DNA of 64,000 bases, taken from assembly GCF_002993325.1 (NCBI RefSeq), contig NZ_PVNO01000025.1:186001-250000 (forward strand), written 5' to 3'. This DNA comes from Alteromonas gracilis (GTDB taxonomy: Bacteria > Pseudomonadota > Gammaproteobacteria > Enterobacterales > Alteromonadaceae). The position numbers and the translations under genes are program-made. The number at the start of each line of letters is the position of its first letter. The stretch's first letter is position 1. The notes under the pieces are model-generated. The model made no database searches. It was not told the DNA's origin and worked only from the letters and a program-made list of their open reading frames with translations. This document shows positions 45,719-54,814 of the stretch, in pieces.

Positions 45719-46534
45719 ATGGGCGGCGCAGGTAAATTAGTGTTAGCTATTACTTTTGCTCTATTCTTATCTACTTCTGCAAAAGCAGGTTTATTTAGTA
45801 TTTCAATCAATAACCTGGGCGGATTAACACCATCACAATCCAGTATTTTTAATGATGCTATAGAATATTGGGAATCATATCTTACAGGGGTTCAAAGCAC
45901 ATTTGATCATAGTATTCTTATTGACGCGAGCGGCGTGTCCATTGATGGGACGGGAGGGATCCTTGGTCAAGCTGGACCTACTGCAATAACGCAATTAGGC
46001 GATAGTCCTTTCGTTTATGCAAATAGAGGACGAATGCGGTTTGATACTGCTGATTTGAGGAGCCTCGAAAATCGTGGGCGCCTTTTTGACGTTATCGTTC
46101 ACGAAATGGCCCATGTGATAGGGTTTGGAACGCTCTGGACGACAGACTTTTTTATCGCGGGTAGTCAGTCGAACTATGTAAATGGGTCTGGGCGCTATAC
46201 TGGAGAATATGCTTTAAAAATTTATCGCCGTGAGTTTGTTGAAAACGCTGAATTTATCCCTGTCGAACTTGGTGGCGGAGCGGGCACTGCCAACAGTCAT
46301 TGGGACGAACCTTGGCCTGGTGGTTCATCGGACTTAATGACCGGATATTTGGGGCCGTATCCAATTACCTTAAGTGACACCACAGTAGCGTCGTTTGCTG
46401 ATATTGGTTATTACACCACAGTAACTCATGCTGTAAGTGAGGCCGCGACGGTTTGGATATTTCTCTTTTCTGTGGGTTTAGTGGCTATGAGAAGTAACTC
46501 AGGAAGGCAGCGGCGCTTTTTCAACTACGTTTAA
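45719..46534 (+). CDS. Leishmanolysin-like zinc protease with PEP-CTERM-like tail
   Basis: This 271-aa exported protein has a signal peptide (about 1-23, ending AKA) and a metzincin-type catalytic region: HEMAH (His128, Glu129, His132) followed by GFGTLW. A likely third ligand is His194 in SHWDE, and the Met-turn is DLMTGY. This order is typical of leishmanolysin (M8)-related peptidases. The last 33 residues consist of VSEA, a hydrophobic segment (VWIFLFSVGLVAM) and a basic tail RSNSGRQRR. That is the layout of PEP-CTERM sorting signals, with Ala in place of the usual Pro. It would be exported and processed by an exosortase if one is present. CAGGAG at 45706-45711 supports the start. Confidence 0.82.
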   Translation: MGGAGKLVLAITFALFLSTSAKAGLFSISINNLGGLTPSQSSIFNDAIEYWESYLTGVQSTFDHSILIDASGVSIDGTGGILGQAGPTAITQLGDSPFVYANRGRMRFDTADLRSLENRGRLFDVIVHEMAHVIGFGTLWTTDFFIAGSQSNYVNGSGRYTGEYALKIYRREFVENAEFIPVELGGGAGTANSHWDEPWPGGSSDLMTGYLGPYPITLSDTTVASFADIGYYTTVTHAVSEAATVWIFLFSVGLVAMRSNSGRQRRFFNYV

Positions 46535-46606
46535 TTTGCATTAAGCGCGCCCTATAATTTATTTCAAAGACGAAATTCTTTATAACCCAAGAAAATGGAG
46601 ATAGGT

Positions 46607-47206
46607 ATGTTATATGGGGTTGTGCTAGCAGGTGGTGCATCTCGACGCATGGGGCAGGACAAAGCGCTGATGCAATTTCAGGGGCGTACTTTAATAACAC
46701 ATGCTTCGCATTTGCTTGAGGCCGCGGGGTGTAAAAGCGTACTAGTAAGTCGTAATGAAGCGGGGCACGTCATTGATAAAATCGAAAACGCCGGGCCGCT
46801 TGGAGGTGTTCACGCCGCCGTTTGTGAAATATTAAAAAACGCGCCATGTAAAACCATGAAAAATGGGGAAGAGGAAACGCTCAAGCGTGAACTTTTGGTT
46901 TTGCCAGTCGATATGCCTAAAATGACATCACAGTTACTTAATCAATTAGTTTCACTAGGAAGGCAAAATGAACGGGCTTGTTTCGTTGAAAACCGCTTTC
47001 TCCCTTTCTATTTACCGATTAGCAGCAACACACAAGAGGTGTTAAATGATTATCTTGTTAACCAAGGTAAAAGGCGGGTTATTGGTTTTCTAGAGCACGT
47101 AAATGCGTTAGCGCTTTCTTCATCAAGTGTTGAAAATGAAGCGCAATGGCTTAATGTTAATACACCAAACGATTGGCCTAAAAACAAACCACATCCTTCT
47201 TTGTGA
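46607..47206 (+). CDS. mobA: Molybdenum cofactor guanylyltransferase
   Basis: MobA (199 aa) attaches GMP to molybdopterin, producing the guanine dinucleotide cofactor used by DMSO-reductase-type enzymes. The GTP-binding start LAGGASRRMGQDKAL and the metal-site segment LPVDMPKM are clear. The ATG at 46607 was chosen for GGAG four to eight bases upstream and the usual N-terminus; the ATG at 46595 would add four residues. The fdhD start overlaps its stop by four bases. The product would serve the YdeP-type oxidoreductase encoded convergently. Confidence 0.92.
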   Translation: MLYGVVLAGGASRRMGQDKALMQFQGRTLITHASHLLEAAGCKSVLVSRNEAGHVIDKIENAGPLGGVHAAVCEILKNAPCKTMKNGEEETLKRELLVLPVDMPKMTSQLLNQLVSLGRQNERACFVENRFLPFYLPISSNTQEVLNDYLVNQGKRRVIGFLEHVNALALSSSSVENEAQWLNVNTPNDWPKNKPHPSL

Positions 47207-48090
47207 GCGAAAAGTGTCAACAAGAAAATCCTCAACAAAAAAACGTTTTAGCTAAACATGTCAGTACATCTGTGGCGGTCAAAAACGAAAATAAGAATGA
47301 AAGCAAAGGTGAACGCGCTGACAAAACGCAAGCAGTGATTATTCAATATAGTGCAGATAGCGAAGGGTTTATACTTGCTGAAGAAGTTGCGCTTAGTATT
47401 AGCTATAACGGCATAAATTACGCAGTAATGTTAGTGTCTCCTTACGATATCGAGGATTTTATTATTGGCTTTAGCTTGTCCAATGACATTATTGAGCACA
47501 CCAGGCAGCTTTATAATATCGAAGTCTCTTATCATCAAGAGCATATTAACGCGGAAGTCGAAATAGCAAATAAGTCGTTTTGGAAACTGAAAGAAAAGAA
47601 ACGTCAGCTAACTGGTGCGTCAGGCTGTGGTTTATGCGGTATTGAAGCGCTCGAAAATGCACTACCGTCACTGGTACCTGTGGACAGTGCAGCATTGCCT
47701 TCAGCTAACTGGTTTAAAGGCTTGCGAATTGCTATAGAAAAATCTCAGCGCCTCGCCCAAAAAAGTGGCGCTGTTCATGCGGCTTTATATTTTGATAAAG
47801 ATCGAAATGTCATAGCATGTAGAGAAGATATAGGGCGGCATAATGCCTTTGACAAGCTTATTGGGGCTATTGCATCGAAGGGTTATTACAATACCGAGAA
47901 CATTGCGGTTTTAACTAGCCGTTGCAGCCTTGAACTCGTTCAAAAAGCAATTAGAGCAAAGCTTGCGTTATTAGTAACACTGTCTGCACCAACGGCTCTT
48001 TCAGTAAAATGGGCGAATCGACATGGTGTAACCCTTATCCATGTACCCAAGCACGATGCTCCCCGAGCATTCGTGCCAGGCGCGTCTTAG
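47203..48090 (+). CDS. fdhD: FdhD sulfurtransferase for molybdoenzyme maturation
   Basis: FdhD (295 aa) transfers sulfur from IscS to the molybdenum cofactor of formate-dehydrogenase-like enzymes. The CxxC pair in GASGCGLCG (about residues 144-149), GFSLSNDII and the nucleotide-binding CREDIGRHNAFDKLIG are all present. The N-terminal 40 residues are polar and variable. The start is GTG at 47203 in GTGA overlap with mobA, so translation is coupled. The gene ends one base before the convergent oxidoreductase stop. Confidence 0.93.
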   Translation: MSEKCQQENPQQKNVLAKHVSTSVAVKNENKNESKGERADKTQAVIIQYSADSEGFILAEEVALSISYNGINYAVMLVSPYDIEDFIIGFSLSNDIIEHTRQLYNIEVSYHQEHINAEVEIANKSFWKLKEKKRQLTGASGCGLCGIEALENALPSLVPVDSAALPSANWFKGLRIAIEKSQRLAQKSGAVHAALYFDKDRNVIACREDIGRHNAFDKLIGAIASKGYYNTENIAVLTSRCSLELVQKAIRAKLALLVTLSAPTALSVKWANRHGVTLIHVPKHDAPRAFVPGAS

Positions 48091-48091
48091 T

Positions 48092-50416
48092 TTACGTTGA
48101 AGAGATCGGAATACGCCCATCAGATTCAGATTTAGTCAGTTTGATGGCAATAAACTTTGACGTCGGTGTAAAGGTGCCGTCTCCGTAACTATCAAGGGGT
48201 ACAAGGGGATTTGTTTCAGGATAATATGCAGCAGCTTGCCCCTCAGGAATATCATAAGCTACCAGCATAAATTGCTTTATTTGACGGGTTCGACCATCGT
48301 TCCACAACGACGTAATATCCACTTTCTCCCCGTCTTTAAAGCCAAGCTTTTTTATATCACTTTCATTTACAAACAGCACGTCTCTCGCGCCAAACACATT
48401 TCTGTACCTATCGTCCATGCCGTAAATGGTGGTGTTGTATTGGTCGTGGGAGCGTAGCGTTTGCAGTATGAGGTCAGGCTTTTCGCCTCTTGCTATTATT
48501 TCGGAGTTCAACAAAGACGCTGGCAATGTATTTGTGGCAAATTCCGCCTTACCCGAAGGTGTTAACCAACGTCTCTCACTTGCTGCATTACCAAGATGAA
48601 AGCCACCAGGCTGAGACACTTTTTTATTAAAGTCTTCAAAGCCGTCTATGGTATCAGCAATAAGCTCGCGAATATTGCCGTAGTCGCTAACTAAGACGTC
48701 CCAGTCCACGGGGATATTGCCAAGCGTGGCTTTCGCTATACCCGCAATAATGGCTGGCTCTGAACGCAACATTTCTGAACTAGGGGGGAGTTGACCATAA
48801 GAGAGATGGACCATTGAAAAGGTGTCCTCTACTGTTACACCTTGCTGTCCATTTGCCTGCATATCAATTTCCGTTCTGCCTAAGCAGGGCAGAATTAGGG
48901 CATCCTTTCCCGTTGTGAGGTGAGAGCGATTAAGCTTTGTCGCAATATGTACAGTCAAATTGCACTTCGACAAAGCAGCATGAGTTCGGGGGGTATCTGG
49001 TGTAGCTTGGGCAAAATTTCCGCCTAAGCCTATGAATACCTTTGATTCACCACTTTCCATAGCCTGAATGGCTTGAATAGTGTTGTGACCTCTTTCTCTC
49101 GGTACCTTAAAGTTAAATCTTTTCTCCAGCGCGTCGAGCAATGCTTCTGGCGGCGCCTCGTTAATACCTACGGTTCTATCGCCCTGTACATTGCTGTGAC
49201 CGCGAACGGGAGAAAGCCCTGCACCAGGCTTACCTACGTTGCCTCGCAATAACTGCACGTTTACTATTTCCTGTACCGTCGCGACAGAGTGTTTGTGCTG
49301 TGTGATCCCCATGGCCCAGCACATGATGACCCGTCTACCGCGCTTGTACATCATAGCAGCATGTTGTATCTCGTCTTTTGAAAGACCTGATTGCGCTTCA
49401 ATCTGCTCCCAACTGGTAGCCTTAACCGCAGTTAAGTAATCGTCTAGCCCATTTGTGTGAGTTTGAATAAAGTCATGGTCTAATACCAATGGCTTGCCGT
49501 TCGCTTTTGCTTCGTCATCCCACGTTATTAGCCACTTGGCGATGCCGCGCATCACTGCCATATCGCCACCAAGTGACGGTCTGAAGTAAGCTGTATTTGT
49601 CGGCGTTGAACCATTGGTGAGCATTTCGATAGGATGTTGAGGGTGTTGAAAGCGCTCTAAACCCCTCTCTTTAAGCGGGTTAAAGCAAACAACTTGTGCA
49701 CCTCGGCGAACAGCGTCACGCAGTGGCTCTAGCATGCGAGGATGGTTAGTTCCTGGGTTTTGACCTATTACGAATATGGTATCGGCCTTTTCAAAATCAT
49801 TGAAGGTGACCGTGCCTTTACCAACACCTATAGTTGGTTTCATGCCTTGGCCTGATGCTTCATGGCACATATTTGAACAATCGGGAAAATTGTTGGTGCC
49901 ATATGCGCGTACAAATAGCTGGTACAGGTAGGCAGCTTCGTTACTCGCTCGTCCAGAGGTGTAAAACTCGGCCTGATGAGGGGAGGGTAAATCATTTAGG
50001 TGCTTAGCGATGAGCGCAAACGCATCGTCCCATGATACGGGTTCATAATGGTCAGTCTGAGCATTGAAGCGCATAGGGTGGGTGAGTCTGCCTTGTGATT
50101 CTAACCAATAGTCAGTGTGCTTTTTGAGCGAACTTACTGAATGGTTTGAGAAAAACGCTGGGTCAACATACCGACCGGTAGACTCCCAATTCACAGCTTT
50201 AGCGCCATTTTCGCAAAACTTCACTAATCCGCTTTCTGGCGACTCCCCCCAAGCACAGCCAGGGCAGTCAAACCCTTTGTCTTGGTTGGTTTTGAGCATG
50301 GCCCGCAAATTTTTAAGCGGCTTTTCACTTTGTATCCAGCTTTGGGTAACACTTTTCAAAGCGCCCCATCCGCCAGCGGGTTTGTCGTAAGTTTTGATAT
50401 TCCTTTTGTCGCTCAT
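48092..50416 (-). CDS. FdhF/YdeP-family molybdopterin oxidoreductase
   Basis: This 774-aa cytoplasmic molybdopterin-dependent enzyme is of the YdeP type. Cys51, Cys54 and Cys68 (CPGC and FCENG) may bind an Fe-S cluster. Cys184 in NMCHEASGQG aligns with the Sec/Cys molybdenum ligand of formate dehydrogenase H. The C-terminal molydopterin-binding domain is complete. In E. coli, ydeP is linked to acid resistance, but the substrate of the family is unknown. The convergent mobA-fdhD pair supplies exactly the maturation functions it would need. AAAGAG precedes the ATG. Confidence 0.92.
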   Translation of the reverse strand: MSDKRNIKTYDKPAGGWGALKSVTQSWIQSEKPLKNLRAMLKTNQDKGFDCPGCAWGESPESGLVKFCENGAKAVNWESTGRYVDPAFFSNHSVSSLKKHTDYWLESQGRLTHPMRFNAQTDHYEPVSWDDAFALIAKHLNDLPSPHQAEFYTSGRASNEAAYLYQLFVRAYGTNNFPDCSNMCHEASGQGMKPTIGVGKGTVTFNDFEKADTIFVIGQNPGTNHPRMLEPLRDAVRRGAQVVCFNPLKERGLERFQHPQHPIEMLTNGSTPTNTAYFRPSLGGDMAVMRGIAKWLITWDDEAKANGKPLVLDHDFIQTHTNGLDDYLTAVKATSWEQIEAQSGLSKDEIQHAAMMYKRGRRVIMCWAMGITQHKHSVATVQEIVNVQLLRGNVGKPGAGLSPVRGHSNVQGDRTVGINEAPPEALLDALEKRFNFKVPRERGHNTIQAIQAMESGESKVFIGLGGNFAQATPDTPRTHAALSKCNLTVHIATKLNRSHLTTGKDALILPCLGRTEIDMQANGQQGVTVEDTFSMVHLSYGQLPPSSEMLRSEPAIIAGIAKATLGNIPVDWDVLVSDYGNIRELIADTIDGFEDFNKKVSQPGGFHLGNAASERRWLTPSGKAEFATNTLPASLLNSEIIARGEKPDLILQTLRSHDQYNTTIYGMDDRYRNVFGARDVLFVNESDIKKLGFKDGEKVDITSLWNDGRTRQIKQFMLVAYDIPEGQAAAYYPETNPLVPLDSYGDGTFTPTSKFIAIKLTKSESDGRIPISST

Positions 50417-50787
50417 ACTCTTTGTTATGCCTGTGAATGTTCGGATACTCTAGCTTTGATACACCTTAACGACTCAATTGGATGAAATCCAACAGTTAAT
50501 AAGGTGGAACCGACCAAAAATACAAAACTTCAGATATAGGGAAAAGAAGAAAGAGTGGCAACTGGAAGCTAAGCCAATCTTTGTTGAGGTTATACCAATC
50601 CGCATCGAGAGCTTGTTTATTATAATGACGCAAGGCTTGAGTGAAAAACTCGTTGCATAATTTGTGAGAAGAAGCGCCACACGTTACACTTCGAACTTTG
50701 AGTAGCGCTCATCGGCATAAGTGTCTATCTCAACATCTAGATGACAACTGCTTGTTAGACGGCTTAAATATCAATCAACGAGGCAAC
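50417..50787. other. Divergent intergenic region oxidoreductase / acetyltransferase
   Basis: Over 371 bases the only structure I see is TTGGAT-GAA-ATCCAA (50478-50492), an operator-like inverted repeat 62 bases upstream of the oxidoreductase start. Short ORFs on both strands here overlap each other and lack recognisable features. Confidence 0.5.
50478..50492. promoter_or_regulatory. Inverted repeat upstream of the YdeP-type gene
   Basis: TTGGAT and ATCCAA are separated by GAA. The distance from the start codon fits a regulator site; the regulator is not identified. Confidence 0.35.
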
Positions 50788-51252
50788 ATGGTTTCTTGGC
50801 AATCACTCACATTTAATGAACTGACTAATAATCAACTCTTCGACTTGCTTAAGCTGCGTGTGGATGTTTTTGTTGTTGAGCAAAACTGTGCCTACCCTGA
50901 GCTTGACGAAAAAGATCGCCATCCGCAAACCCGTCATTTGATGGGGTTTCAAGACAACCGATTAGTAGCGTGTGCACGATTACTTAGCGAAGGCGTAAGT
51001 TATCCATCGGTAAGTATTGGCCGTGTTGCTACCAGCGAGGCGTTCAGAGGGAAGGGAGCGGGCAAGGCGCTAATGCGTGAAGCTATTAATCATTGTGAGG
51101 CACTATGGCCGGGCTGTGATATTGAAATTGGCGCGCAAGAATATTTAAAACGCTTTTATGAAAGTTTTGGGTTTGAAGCCACCTCGACGATGTATTTGGA
51201 AGACGATATTCCTCACATTGATATGAAAAGAGCAGGCATGGCGAGGTCGTAG
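50788..51252 (+). CDS. ElaA-type GNAT acetyltransferase
   Basis: This 154-aa acetyl-CoA-dependent N-acyltransferase is of the ElaA group, recognised by LLKLRVDVFVVEQNCAYPE-like sequence near the N-terminus. The acetyl-CoA loop is VATSEAFRGKGAGKAL and the C-terminal strand is FYESFGFEA. The natural substrate is unknown. The ATG at 50788 follows GAGGC at a suitable distance; the open frame extends 30 residues upstream without family similarity. Confidence 0.9.
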   Translation: MVSWQSLTFNELTNNQLFDLLKLRVDVFVVEQNCAYPELDEKDRHPQTRHLMGFQDNRLVACARLLSEGVSYPSVSIGRVATSEAFRGKGAGKALMREAINHCEALWPGCDIEIGAQEYLKRFYESFGFEATSTMYLEDDIPHIDMKRAGMARS

Positions 51253-51298
51253 CTAAGTGCCTATCTCAAAAAATCGATTGGCATAACTTTTAGCTTTG

Positions 51299-51319
51299 GC
51301 TCAGGCGTTTAACCTGAGC
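51299..51319. terminator. Hairpin between convergent acetyltransferase and HAD genes
   Basis: A 7-bp stem GCTCAGG/CCTGAGC (51299-51305 with 51313-51319) lacks a T-run on either side, so the terminator call is weak. Confidence 0.4.
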
Positions 51320-51396
51320 ATCAAGCGAATCTGCTATCCCGTGCAAACCAATAAACAGTGCTTTAATGTGCACCTACATACCATCAACCCTGACGC

Positions 51397-52221
51397 TTAT
51401 TTGGCATCGGGTAATTGAGATACCAGTTCATCTAGCCCGCTTACAACAGTGTCAGGCGCTATTGCTAACGGGTAAAGTACCTTACCGGGACGTGCAATGA
51501 ACGCCGCTTGCCAGCCCGCTTGTTTCGCACCAGCAATATCCCAGCCGTGGGCCGCTACTAACATAGCGTCTTCTGGTGCTATCCCCATTTTTTCAATAGC
51601 CCACTCGTACGTGCGTGTATCGGGCTTGTAGAGATTAATGTCTTCTACACTGAGTCGTTCATCAAAATAAGACAAAAGATCGGCGTTTTTAAACTGGGTA
51701 TAAACACCCTGATTAGATGAGTTGGTAAGGCTTACCAGTTTATAGCCCTTGTCTTTAAGTGCTTGCAAGCCATCGCGCACGTCAGGGTGGGGCGGAAGGC
51801 TTCTAAGCGGCGTGACGATTGCCGTTTTGGCTTGCGCTTTGGTCAACTCGATCCCTTCAATTTCTGCGACCATCAACAGTGAGGCAACGCCAACTTCTCC
51901 GAAGGTATGAAAGCGACCGGTGGTTGAATCCACCAGTGAGTGATGCAACATGGTAGAGAACCACAGTGGCAACAAATCATCTCGACCGCCTAAGGCTTCA
52001 CCTACCGAGCTGCGCATGGCGGTCAGGTCGAGTAAGGTCTCATTGACATCGAAAAAGATAATTTTTGGTGCTTTTAATTTACTTGTCACCTGTGTATTTG
52101 GTTCTTGCTGAGAATGTCGACTTTCATGGGTTTGTGCAGACAATTGAGCAGATACCACGCTTAAAACTAGAGAGGTGGCGCATAGAAACGTGGGGATATG
52201 TTTAGAAAGAAATCGAGTCAT
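51397..52221 (-). CDS. Exported haloacid dehalogenase type II-like HAD protein
   Basis: This 274-aa HAD-superfamily protein begins with a signal peptide (about 1-30, ending SAQ), so it is periplasmic, which is unusual for the family. Motif I is FFDVNETLLDL with the nucleophilic Asp, motif II is LVSLTNSS, the Lys is in NLYKPDTRTY and motif III is MLVAAHGWDIAGA. This is the pattern of type II 2-haloacid dehalogenases. The substrate is uncertain, as many such proteins are phosphatases or of unknown activity. AGGA suits the second of two adjacent ATG codons (52221); the first, at 52224, adds one Met. It may be controlled by the neighbouring two-component system, though only by position. Confidence 0.85.
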   Translation of the reverse strand: MTRFLSKHIPTFLCATSLVLSVVSAQLSAQTHESRHSQQEPNTQVTSKLKAPKIIFFDVNETLLDLTAMRSSVGEALGGRDDLLPLWFSTMLHHSLVDSTTGRFHTFGEVGVASLLMVAEIEGIELTKAQAKTAIVTPLRSLPPHPDVRDGLQALKDKGYKLVSLTNSSNQGVYTQFKNADLLSYFDERLSVEDINLYKPDTRTYEWAIEKMGIAPEDAMLVAAHGWDIAGAKQAGWQAAFIARPGKVLYPLAIAPDTVVSGLDELVSQLPDAK

Positions 52222-52396
52222 CATTATCCTTAGTAATTAAGATGCTATTTGAACGAGTGTTCAAATTAGTTCTAATCAATAAAGAAAGCAATAGAACCTG
52301 TGATGAATTTACTGATTTATGGGGTTGTAATCGTGGTAAGAGGCTGCATGTTTCCAGTGCTGAGAAAGATGCAACCTATTATTTAGTTTCGCGCAT

Positions 52397-53086
52397 TTAC
52401 TCTTTGGCAGCGTGCTTAATTGTAAGGCGATAGCCATTTCCGCGTAATGTCTCAATTACAATGCTATTGCTTGCCTGAAGTTTTTGTCTTAATCGGCTGA
52501 TGTATACGTCGACAACATTGGTAAGCGGGTCGGCATGACTTCGCCATACTCGACTTAAAATACGCTCTCGAGACAACACCTTTTCTGCATTTTCGGCAAA
52601 ATAATAAAGCATATCGTATTCCAGTTTAGTGAGGGATATCTCCACGTCGTTCAAGGTGGCTATCCTCGATTCGTCATCAATAAATAATGGACCAACGGAA
52701 AGCCCCTCATTTGCCGCCGGTACATTTGTCACCCTGCGACCAAGGGCTGTTATACGGGCCAGTAACTCATCAAAGTCAAAGGGTTTACACAGATAGTCGT
52801 CGGCCCCTTGCTTTAAGCCGTTTACTCGTTCGCGTACTTCATCTACCGCAGTTAAAAGTAACACCATAGGCGCGTTTGGTAATGATTTTATAGCGGGAAG
52901 CAATTCAACACTGTCTTCGTCACCGAACATTCTATCGAGCACAATGATAGAGGGGGATTCATGACGAATTCGCGTCACTAAATTATGTAGCGCTGATTCC
53001 TCGACACACTCGAAACCTTCGGCGCTCAAACCCCGCGACAGAAAGCGCAATAGCGGGGCTTCATCATCAGCAATAAGAATTTTCAT
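52397..53086 (-). CDS. OmpR-family response regulator
   Basis: This 229-aa regulator has a receiver domain (about 1-115) with the acidic pocket DDE near residue 7, phosphoacceptor Asp in VLDRMFG, and Lys in LCKPFDF. A C-terminal winged helix follows (about 130-225, ending TLRGNGYRL). It is encoded 42 bases after the histidine kinase and is surely its partner. Targets are unknown; the exported HAD gene is the nearest same-strand gene downstream. Confidence 0.95.
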   Translation of the reverse strand: MKILIADDEAPLLRFLSRGLSAEGFECVEESALHNLVTRIRHESPSIIVLDRMFGDEDSVELLPAIKSLPNAPMVLLLTAVDEVRERVNGLKQGADDYLCKPFDFDELLARITALGRRVTNVPAANEGLSVGPLFIDDESRIATLNDVEISLTKLEYDMLYYFAENAEKVLSRERILSRVWRSHADPLTNVVDVYISRLRQKLQASNSIVIETLRGNGYRLTIKHAAKE

Positions 53087-53128
53087 TGTTTTTATAATCC
53101 TAAAGGTTCGAAAGTTATTCTAGACGGT

Positions 53129-54700
53129 TTACGCTGACGGGGTGTTTTGGTCATCCAGTAAAGGTAGCGTAAGCGTAAATTGTGACCCTTTACCCAACGT
53201 CGATTGGGCTGAAAGGGTACCATTGTGGGCCTCTGCTATTGCTCTGGCGATAGATAGGCCTAGCCCCATACCATTGCCTTTGCGTTTTAGTCGAACAAAA
53301 CGCTCGAAGACATGTTGTAAATCGCTTGATGAAATGCCATCACCCGTGTCGATTACGGAGACCATGATAGTAGAGCCAACATTCTCAACCTTAAGTGTTA
53401 TAGGGGCATCGGCATAAGAATATTTGTGTGCGTTTTCGATAAGGATGGTCAACACCTGCAATATTCGGTCTTTATCGATAAGCACGTTAAGGTTCATGTT
53501 GGCAAGCCACTGCAAATCAAAGGTTCTAGGCTTTGTGAGTTTTTGCCATAAGTGCATGTTTTGAGTAAGCAGACCGTGTAAGTCTGATTTCACTAAATCT
53601 ACGGTGAATTCGTGCATTTCAGCACGTGCCAGTAGCAGAAGATCATCGACAAGCTTACTCAAGTTCACGGCTTGTTCAAGTATGGTCTCTAGGGTTTCTT
53701 TGTAAATTTCATTGGTTGCTGCAGCTTGGCGTAACGTTACCTGCGCCTCTCCGCGAATGATAGTAAGCGGCGTGCGTAATTCATGACTAACATCAGCCAT
53801 GAACTGGCGGCGTTTAGTGTCTAGCTGGGTTAACTTGTCATTGGCCTCTTTGAGCGCTCGCGTTCGACTTTCAACTTCAAACTCTAGATGTTTACGATGA
53901 GCATCAGCCTGGTCTTCGTGCTCTTGAAGCCTCACTATCATCGAGTTGAGCGCTTTCACTAGATCGGTGAATTCGCCATCCAAGGTTTCCGGCAGCCGAT
54001 AATGGTAATTACCCGATGCAATGGCATCGGTGCCTGTGCGTATAACAGTAAGCGGTTGATAAAGTGCGTTAAAAAGCCAATAACAGCCGAGCAAAATGAA
54101 TGGGCAGGTGATGAGCCCTAAGCTAATCGTAAACCACACAATGCTGGTGTTGAGCGTTTCAATACTTGCATTGATACGTGAAACCACGCCTGTTTGGCGA
54201 TTTACCGCAGAGTTGATAGCCTCTCGAAACTGATTGTCGATGGTTACCTCAAGCAGGGTTTGTAACCGTTCCTGTTGATTAAGCGGAGTGTTGTCGTTGC
54301 TAAGTGCAATTGCCCTGAATTCTTCTACAATGCTTTGAATAAGTGTCTCTAGTTCACCGGTGTCTTCTACACTACCGAGGGTCGCTTCAACACCCAGTGC
54401 CTCGCGCTGATCGAGTTCCAGTGATTTAATACGGTTTAGTGAATTTTCAATCTGTTGCTGTTTGTTTCTTACCTTTGCCTGATTAGCATTTTTACCGAAA
54501 ATGAGTTCGTCGGTAAGTTGCTTAAATAAGCGGTAAGAAATACTGGAGAGCTGTTGATGTTCTGATAATAGCGACTGAGCGAGTTGGGCTTGTGCCAAAT
54601 TGGTTCGGGTCAAATGAGCAGATACTGCCGCGCTTGCTAATGCGATCAGCAAAATAAACGTTGAAAGCAGGCCGAATAGGTAAAGTTTGCGTTTATACAT
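53129..54700 (-). CDS. Sensor histidine kinase
   Basis: This 523-aa inner-membrane kinase has two transmembrane helices (about 8-28 and 185-210) flanking a helical periplasmic sensor of about 155 residues. HAMP follows (about 210-265), then a coiled coil, HisKA with the phosphorylated His in DVSHELRTPLT, and the ATPase domain with N (ILIENAHKYS), G1 (VIDTGDGIS) and G2 (GMGLGLSIA) boxes. The all-helical sensor resembles four-helix-bundle domains, and the signal is unknown. It is first in an operon with the response regulator. Confidence 0.94.
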   Translation of the reverse strand: MYKRKLYLFGLLSTFILLIALASAAVSAHLTRTNLAQAQLAQSLLSEHQQLSSISYRLFKQLTDELIFGKNANQAKVRNKQQQIENSLNRIKSLELDQREALGVEATLGSVEDTGELETLIQSIVEEFRAIALSNDNTPLNQQERLQTLLEVTIDNQFREAINSAVNRQTGVVSRINASIETLNTSIVWFTISLGLITCPFILLGCYWLFNALYQPLTVIRTGTDAIASGNYHYRLPETLDGEFTDLVKALNSMIVRLQEHEDQADAHRKHLEFEVESRTRALKEANDKLTQLDTKRRQFMADVSHELRTPLTIIRGEAQVTLRQAAATNEIYKETLETILEQAVNLSKLVDDLLLLARAEMHEFTVDLVKSDLHGLLTQNMHLWQKLTKPRTFDLQWLANMNLNVLIDKDRILQVLTILIENAHKYSYADAPITLKVENVGSTIMVSVIDTGDGISSSDLQHVFERFVRLKRKGNGMGLGLSIARAIAEAHNGTLSAQSTLGKGSQFTLTLPLLDDQNTPSA

Positions 54701-54814
54701 GATAAGTGCGTTACATATATTTACTTGTATATACGCATAACTGTATGTAACGGAGCAAAATTAGCGCTATTTGAGGTTCAACGTAGGGCGGAAATGCGAG
54801 CTGTGTATAAAACG

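Noticed and set aside
54361..54400. Further near-copies of the GACACCCA word (for example AACACCCA here and GGGGTGTC near 61850)
   Set aside because: Single one-mismatch copies are expected by chance and are not clustered, so I did not count them.
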